Assembly: GCA_020809705.1 (NCBI GenBank)
Contig: CP085832.1
Span: 2,852,001-2,916,000, forward strand
Direction: 5' to 3'
Length of the DNA stretch: 64,000 nucleotides
Source: Calonectria ilicicola
Taxonomy: Eukaryota; Ascomycota; Sordariomycetes; Hypocreales; Nectriaceae
Positions within the stretch are counted from its first letter, which is position 1, and each line of letters begins with the position of its first letter. Below the pieces are notes generated by a model. The model was not told where the DNA came from. It saw nothing but the letters and a program-made list of their open reading frames with translations, and did no database searches. A program made the position numbers and the translations under genes. Shown one piece after another: positions 58,245 through 64,000 of this stretch.

Positions 58245-59170
58245 GCGCCTATAGGCATATTGCCGACAAGGGTTTCCACCACAAGGCATCTAAGGTTGTC
58301 ATCGAGCAGAGTCATCATGGTTCTGAAGGCGACGAAACCATTCACAAAGATTTTCGGACCGATATGCAGGATGCCAACGCCACTATCTCAGCCTAGTCCC
58401 AGCCCACTCTCACTCTTACCTACATCATGATCTAGGCCATTTACTTCATCTACTCGATACAGTTTGAGATCATTGGCTTCCTCATTTCTGCATCATCAGT
58501 GACTTCCACTCATACTATCTAATGGCTTCATCATGATGGTCGTCTGCAAGGGTATCGAGACTTATACCGGAGCCAGGTCTTTTAGTACATTGGGACATTT
58601 CGTTCCCAGGTTTAAGTTCAGTGATGTTACATTCTCGCATCAAGCTTTTTGCGGATCACTGTTCCTTCAGCCCTGTGCATTCTTGGCAAGCTTTGATGTG
58701 GGATAGCTGCCCCTCTCTTGCCAAGCCACTTGCATAAACCGCAGTCCAAACCTGCAAAGATCTACTTAGTTGACCATCATCATGATGCCAAGACTTCATG
58801 AAGGTTATCGCATTTTAATTGGATAGAATGATATCGACCACTCACCCAGTATCTTCATCGCCAATACCTCTCGCCTCGAGAACCGTGGGCTGGTATTTGC
58901 GTTTGTTACTTCGGCCAACGTTCCCAATCTTACGCCGGGGTTATGGCATCTTCTGCATTGCAATGCCTGCTGTGTTTATACCCCATGTTCGGTCCGTTCA
59001 TAAATTATTTATATATGGTCAAAAAGATGGCTCTTATCGCCCAGCGTGACACCAACTACATATTGAGACAACCCCCCCCGGTGCTAAGCATGGAGTATTA
59101 GACTCATTATTATGCCCCTCGTTGCTCGTTGTGTCACCCTCTTCTTATTGCCATTCAAAATACCGTTATC
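58245..59170 (+). pseudogene. Decayed siderophore-iron MFS transporter (MirB/Sit1/ARN type)
   Basis: Pieces of a siderophore-iron transporter follow one another in the right order but in changing frames. From 58271 an acidic head (GSEGDETIHKDF, DMQDANATISA) meets TAG (58394-58396) and TAG (58433-58435), each where the family has Trp. Next come AIYFIYSIQ (first membrane helix) and, from 58521, NGFIMMVVCKGIETYTGARS (the family's conserved ETY helix). From 58854 there is NTSRLENRGLVFAF, from 58933 RRGYGIFCIAMPAVFIP, from 58985 MVKKMALIAQRDT, and from 59133 VTLFLLPF. Family members show ADxSSLRNR, RWGYG, KKAEKMG and LFLLPF at these places. At least four frameshifts, several deletions and TGG-to-TAG changes show it is dead. 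The latter are typical of RIP. The second half of the transporter is not seen. Confidence 0.78.
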
Positions 59171-59798
59171 TTCTGCTTCCTCCTCCTTCGTTTCATCTTT
59201 AGAGTTGCTTTTATTGGCGAGAATAAAGCGCTTTAACTATATACTGGTTAGAAAACGGTCAAATTACCCGACATTGTTTGGCCTCTAGCTAACCGAAATA
59301 TTTGTTGGTATTTCCAAGACGTATTTCACTAAGCATAGATCTTCCGAAAGAAAAAACAGAATTTCTATTTTAAAAACACCAAGTTATACCAAAATTGCCT
59401 GTTTGAGTGCATCAAGAATAAACCCCCTTCTATCCATTGACTTACCCTGCACGAAGAGCGAGGGTCTTGCGTCGCGCCTATTTTTAACCATGCCTTTCCG
59501 CATTGCTTTTTTCTCCTCTTTTTAGCTTAGGTTACGGACTGCACAACCATAGAAATTGGATTTTCTACTGGTAACTGGAATAAAAAAATCGCTCCCATGT
59601 TCTGACTCTCATTCACAGCTGGCACAAGGTCAGATTTATATAATTTTTTTTAAATCATAAATTGTATCTCAAAGTCTTGCTTCATTCATTAAAGCCCTAC
59701 ACAACTGCCACTTTATCCTCTTTCATGAAATGCTAAGAGTATGAATATTGTGTAATCCCGGAACGCCAGCCCATCTTTCCCTGTTTCTTTCTTATTTT
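59171..59798. other. AT-rich remnant and 3' flank of the oxidoreductase gene
   Basis: An AT-rich sequence with no open frame of note. Its left part may be further decayed transporter sequence. The right part is the 3' flank of the minus-strand FAD oxidoreductase gene. Confidence 0.4.
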
Positions 59799-61478
59799 TT
59801 AAACCCTTGGCTTGAGCTCAGGGCGGCCACCAAGACCCATGTAGTCCCAGCAAACTGTACACTCTGTTAGCCAATTTGTTTTATTGTTGGTTGAATATTT
59901 GAAGAACTTACTGGTGAAACCGAGATCATCTCGGAAGTAGGCGTGGCACACGTCTTCTCCCTGAGAGTTACCGCCCTCGGGGTCATAAGCGACAGCCTTC
60001 TTGCCAACAGCCAAACCAATCATAGGAGGGACAGGGTTGATCTCCTTAAATTCGGGAACCTGGCCGACACGCTGCTTAAGAACAGACTTGTGGATGTTCT
60101 GGGCGACGTAGTGGCCGTGGTGCATGGCAGCACCAGCTCGCTTGATACCAGACCACGAGATGATATCACCAATAGCAAAGTGATACTCGTTGTTAGGAGT
60201 ACCCTCAGCAAATCTCAAGCTGAGAATGGGTTAGAAGGTTTGCATATGAAGAATGCATGGTACAATAAAACTTACCTGGGGTGGATTTTGACGTAACCTT
60301 CAGCATCGAGGGCTGAGGCGGGGAGGTAGGTGCTGGTAGGAACACACTTGGAGATGGCCATGCAGACCTCACTGGTGATAATCTTATGGCCGTTGGTGAA
60401 TTCGACCTCGAACTTGGGAGCGCCATCAGTGCTCTCAAGTTCCTTGGTGTTGGCCAGACGGTGGCTCATGAGGACCTCAACACCGCTCTCCTTGAGTAGC
60501 TCGAGAGCAATATCCTTAGTAGAATCGGGGAGACTCTCAGAGGAGAGCAGCTTGTCACGGGAGTGAACAAGAGTGACGTTGATATGGGGCGAGACCATCT
60601 TCAGCTCAGCGGCCATCTCAATGCCGACAGCGCCACCGCCAACAATAACAACGCCATGCTTGGCGTTTCCGACAGCCTGAATCTGCTGCTCAGCCTCAAG
60701 GAGATACTGCTTGCGAGTAAGAGACTGGGGAACAGTGGGCCAGACTCGTCGCAGACCTGTGGCGGCAACAAAGTAGTCGTACTCATGAGTGCTGGTTTCC
60801 TTGGTCATGGAGTCTGTGACGGTAGCGGTCTTCGAGGCGCAGTCGACACTGGTGACGGCGCCGTGCAAAACCTTGACATTGGGGAATTGGATACCAGCCA
60901 TATCAGAGTACTTGACCCAGGCCTTCTTGGCATAGTCAGAATCGGCAAAGGCCAAGGGAGAGCCGATCAAGTGATCTGTGGCAATATCATGGTAAGTAAC
61001 ATGGTAAAATAAATGAGGCTGTGCTCAGCCCTGGTATCTAAGGGAGGGAGGGAGGGGGCATCTTACAGTAGCCATCTCGCTCATCGGCAAGAGTAATCTC
61101 AATGTTAAGCTTGCTGAGATCCTGGTGGTGAATGTAGGGTTCTCCGCTCTGACGGGGGGTAAGACCCTCGCTGAGATCAAGCAGGTTGACGGTGGCAGAA
61201 AGGCCGGAATAGCTGCCGCCAGCGATGAAGACGCGGAGGGCCTGGGATGCTTCAGGAAGGGAACCCATTTTGGTGGCGATAGAATCTAGGGTTGGGATTG
61301 AGGAGATGGTCCGACGGGATGATGAAAAAGGAAGAATTGGCGCTATGGAGATTGCTCCGGCGGAGGGGTGTTGTGCTGATACGATAGTGGAGGGGCGCAA
61401 GGCACGAAGCGTGGAGTAAAGTACGTGGGGGGATCTGGGCAATTCCAAAAGCTTGGGAGCGGCTCGGGTGACAAGCAT
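59799..61478 (-). CDS. AIF/FSP1-like FAD-dependent oxidoreductase, possibly mitochondrial
   Basis: Four exons (61478-61067, 60975-60276, 60219-59912, 59854-59799) with introns of 91, 56 and 57 nt encode 491 residues. It is a two-dinucleotide-binding flavoprotein: an FAD site VFIAGGSYSGLSA (83-95), an NAD(P)H site GVVIVGGGAVGIEM (245-258), an ATGLR strand end and a second FAD motif FAIGDI. This is the pattern of AIF, AMID/FSP1 and NDH-2-like reductases. Residues 1-70 are rich in Arg, Ser and Ala and almost lack acids, suiting a mitochondrial presequence. An internal Met 71 (MGSLPEASQ) could give a cytosolic form. Two exact iron-regulator motifs lie 311 and 485 bp upstream and a third 1.3 kb upstream, linking it to the siderophore genes. 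The substrate is unknown. Confidence 0.8.
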
Positions 61479-61788
61479 AAGCTGGTAGCCGAGACGATTC
61501 CTGGGTGTAAAATGGAGGTAAGGAATAGAATCGAAGTTGGATTGGGATGGTTTGGTTTTCTACATGAAAGGGAAGGCCCCTGGGCGTCCGAGGGCGCCAC
61601 CGCGCGAATATAGAAGGCCGGGAAGATTGACAAGGGGACCCAACCAGAGCAAGCGACACGATGGAAGTGACGCAAAAGGGATTTGTTGGACCGAGATGAC
61701 GGAGCGGAAATCGGATCAAAGGGGGGCCACCACATGGGGTCAAGAGGCCAAGAGGCCAAGGATGATGGTTCACCATGCATCCTTGATT

Positions 61789-61797
61789 TATCAGATG
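61789..61797 (-). promoter_or_regulatory. SreA/SRE iron-repressor site (reverse strand)
   Basis: TTATCAGAT is the reverse complement of ATCTGATAA. It lies 311 bp upstream of the oxidoreductase start codon. Confidence 0.7.
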
Positions 61798-61962
61798 CTG
61801 GGGCAGTGCGTCGTTGACCCAAGTAAATGGGCCGCGAGCTCGGAACTGGAGATGAGCCAGTCGGACACTGCCCTTGAAAAACCGAAGTCATTCGTGGGGC
61901 CCGACTCCATTGTCACTGTCTCGTTTGAGGTCGATGGTGACAGTGTCTGTGTGGAGTTTAAG

Positions 61963-61971
61963 TTATCAGAT
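61963..61971 (-). promoter_or_regulatory. SreA/SRE iron-repressor site (reverse strand)
   Basis: The same 9-mer as at 61789, 174 bp further upstream and in the same orientation relative to the gene. Confidence 0.7.
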
Positions 61972-62793
61972 CCGTCTCACACGTTACGGCCATTCGCCAC
62001 GCCGGCGTCGCCAAGATGTCCACCCAGGGGAACGACGTGGCCCACAATGTGCGTTTTGCGCACGCACGCACTCAATCAAACACGACAGTACAAATGAGAA
62101 TGCGGCGAAGGGAAGGGGAAAAGAAAAGCCTGCCGAAATGACGACTGGGTCCGGAACTGTCTTGTTCCACCTCGCCTGATGCCAGGGATTCGCACATATG
62201 CGTGAAAGTCTGCAATTGATCGTTGGGGCTTACTGGTGTCATCGACCGGCGCTGCGGCTGATGGATGAACCGACGCGCGCCAAAAAAAAAAAAAAAATTG
62301 TTACCTTGAGCTTAAGTTGGGGGGAACGGCAGAAGAGACGCCACACTATTTCTTTCCCCTCATTCACAAGCCGAAGCTGACTCCCACCCTGTTGCGGGCT
62401 GGACGAGCTTGATGGGGCAACTCTAAAAGAGGAGCAAGAACAAAAAGGCCTGGGTACATACTACGTAACTGTTGGGCTAGTGAGATTGCGTGAGCCATTT
62501 TCAACGCAACAGACGTGGGAGGAAAATGTGCATTCATGTCGGGGCCCACATGCATCTCGAAGGAAAAAGCATGCTCCTCTGCAATCCTGCAATATCATGT
62601 CCTAAAAGAGACGGTCAGCCCTTCTGTGTTGAGCATGGAGCATGAGACAGACTGTGACCATCCCACCATGGCCACCGCTCTTGCGGCCGCCAAGACGCCG
62701 CTTCCTTGCTGTCGTGGCCACTGCGCAGCGTGGGAGCGGGTGGGCAAGGCCGGGGGCCGATCCGTTGGAGGCTTGCTTTTTTCGCCGACAAAA

Positions 62794-62802
62794 TTATCTG
62801 AT
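62794..62802 (-). promoter_or_regulatory. SreA/SRE iron-repressor site (reverse strand)
   Basis: TTATCTGAT is an exact reverse-complement match. It lies about 990 bp upstream of the gene at 63786 and 1.3 kb from the oxidoreductase start. Confidence 0.65.
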
Positions 62803-63785
62803 CCGAATATCCTTACTAACGTCCTCCTCGGAGCGGCCAATCCCTGCCGGGCTCCCAAGCCAAGACATCTCCCGTAATCGGCCACAGCGACTAAGCCCGC
62901 CGCCGATGCCTGGGCTGTCCACGCTGAGATGGGGTTTGTGGAAATTTCCGGCGGCTTGGCCATCATGACAGACCCATCCATGCGTCACGCCGCGTCCGCG
63001 TATATGGACGGAGTGGTACTGTCTGCGTCTGTACTGCTGAGTACTGCAAAGTCCAGTGTGGAGTCTGCCCACGCCGGCGTGGGAGGGGGGTTGCCGTAAC
63101 GAGGCTGCTCGGCACGTGCAGAGGCCGAAACTCTCGTGGTACACCCCAGTACTTGCGAGGAACCTCGCCCAACCCTGCCAGACGACGACGACGGCCTCGT
63201 TGCACGCACCCCTACCTTGGGCTTGGGCGATTCGTGATGGCGCATCTTGTAGCACTGCATTCAGACCCTGGACACCACCCAATTCGGATGAGCCCCAGAC
63301 GGCAAAGGCGCGAGGGCGCGAGGGATGGGATGCCCTCACTAAGAAGTCCCATCCGAGCTTTGATCCAACCACAAGCTCCGTGGTAGCCCTGTCGCGAACC
63401 GCACTGCTGTTGGTCCCAGTGGGGGTTCTCCAGTCCACAGCAAGTCGAGTGCCGCCCATGATGCCTGTTTGTTCATCCGGGTCTCGTTTCGCATGAGCCA
63501 TGTCTGTCCGTCGCTGTCCTTTTTTTTTTTTTTTTCATCGCCTAGGCCTTCATGCCCTTTGACCCATCCTTGTCGGTTGGCGCCAAGTCCCATACTCAGG
63601 GATTGATCTGCACCCTACGGACAGGCTCTTTTTTTCCCCTTCATCACGCCGGTGTTAGCTCACTTTTTTTTCTCCCTCTCTTTCGTTCTTCCCCCTCTCT
63701 TCCGATTGTTTCTCTCTGGAGATCATGTGCCGGGAGTGGTGAAGCCGGCTTTTCCCCTCAAGATTGACAACAAACAACTGTGAGG

Positions 63786-64000
63786 ATGTCTTCCGAAGAC
63801 GAGAAGCATCAGCAGCAGCTGGCTGCGAGCAACGGGGGTACGAATGATATCACTCATGATTCCCCCAGAGACGCGCCTTTCCAAGACGCGCCCAAGAAAA
63901 TTGTGAGTGCGCCAAGGGATTACCTCCCGATATGTCAACTTGACCGGGGACTCAACTCACAAAACAAAGACTGTCGATGACCTTGACGCACTGAACCGAA
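63786..64000 (+). CDS. First exons of an unidentified gene, cut by the window edge
   Basis: Exon 1 (63786-63902) encodes 39 polar residues beginning MSSEDEKHQQQ and ending DAPKKI. It ends exactly at a GTGAGT donor. A 67-nt intron with an ACAAAG acceptor leads to exon 2 (from 63970) in phase 0, reading TVDDLDALNR up to the window end. The preceding CT-rich stretch fits a promoter or 5' UTR. Too little protein is present to name it. An iron-regulator motif lies about 1 kb upstream, so iron control is possible. Confidence 0.6.

Larger units (their letters stand above)
61479..63785. promoter_or_regulatory. Divergent promoter region with three iron-regulator motifs
   Basis: This lies between the oxidoreductase gene (-) and the gene starting at 63786 (+). 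It holds exact motifs at 61789, 61963 and 62794, poly-A near 62282, poly-T near 63520, and CT-rich sequence just before 63786 that suits a transcription start. Long minus-strand frames (such as 62794-63501) have no coding features. Confidence 0.55.

Noticed and set aside
60205..60219. Acceptor TTGAG at 60214 for exon 3 of the oxidoreductase
   Set aside because: A better acceptor (TTCTCAG) lies six bases upstream in the same phase and adds the expected Ser-Leu before RFAEG.
62794..63501. 235-codon minus-strand frame
   Set aside because: It has no domain and lies in a GC-rich promoter region overlapping an iron motif.

Overview
This window looks like nuclear DNA of a filamentous ascomycete, most likely a Sordariomycete and perhaps Hypocreales. 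The reasons are many introns of about 47-100 nt with GTRNGN donors and CTAAC-type branch sites, a PRC2 subunit (SUZ12), fusarinine-type siderophore genes, and a decayed gene with RIP-like TGG-to-TAG stops. Gene models were built by eye from splice signals, phase agreement and protein continuity; no search was run.

Left part (1-24.5 kb): an AT-rich gene-free edge, then SUZ12 (-), an F-box/leucine-rich protein (+), a serine/arginine-rich splicing-type protein (-) with a 1.08-kb first intron, the class II histone deacetylase HDA1/Clr3 with its Arb2 tail (-), a second F-box protein (-), the ribosome assembly factor BRX1 (-) and a Rab11/Ypt31 GTPase (-).

Middle (24.5-43 kb): a large chromodomain protein (+), a Pex14-type peroxin (-), the INO80 subunit Ies2 (+), then about 7.5 kb without a recognisable gene (AT-rich, then GC-rich with many microsatellites), leading into a Gag1-like (DUF4050) protein (+).

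Right part (43-64 kb): an iron and siderophore region. It holds an NPS6/SidD-type fusarinine synthetase (-), a divergent SidI-type acyl-CoA ligase ending in SKL (+), a SidF-type N5-hydroxyornithine transacylase (-), a decayed siderophore-iron MFS transporter (+), an AIF/FSP1-like FAD oxidoreductase (-) and the first exon of a further gene (+). Seven exact copies of the SreA/SRE iron-regulator motif ATCWGATAA lie between 50.9 and 62.8 kb; I saw none in the rest of the window. This suggests the oxidoreductase, and possibly the gene at the right edge, belong to the same iron regulon.

How the genes fit together: SidI activates mevalonate as its CoA ester. A hydratase not seen here (SidH) would make anhydromevalonyl-CoA. 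SidF transfers that acyl group to N5-hydroxyornithine, and the NRPS joins three units into fusarinine C. On the left, four chromatin genes (SUZ12, HDA1, the chromodomain protein, Ies2) lie within 30 kb. The most unusual points are an in-frame stop in SUZ12 followed by 79 open codons with an AT-hook, the iron-motif cluster, and the transporter relict inside the siderophore cluster.
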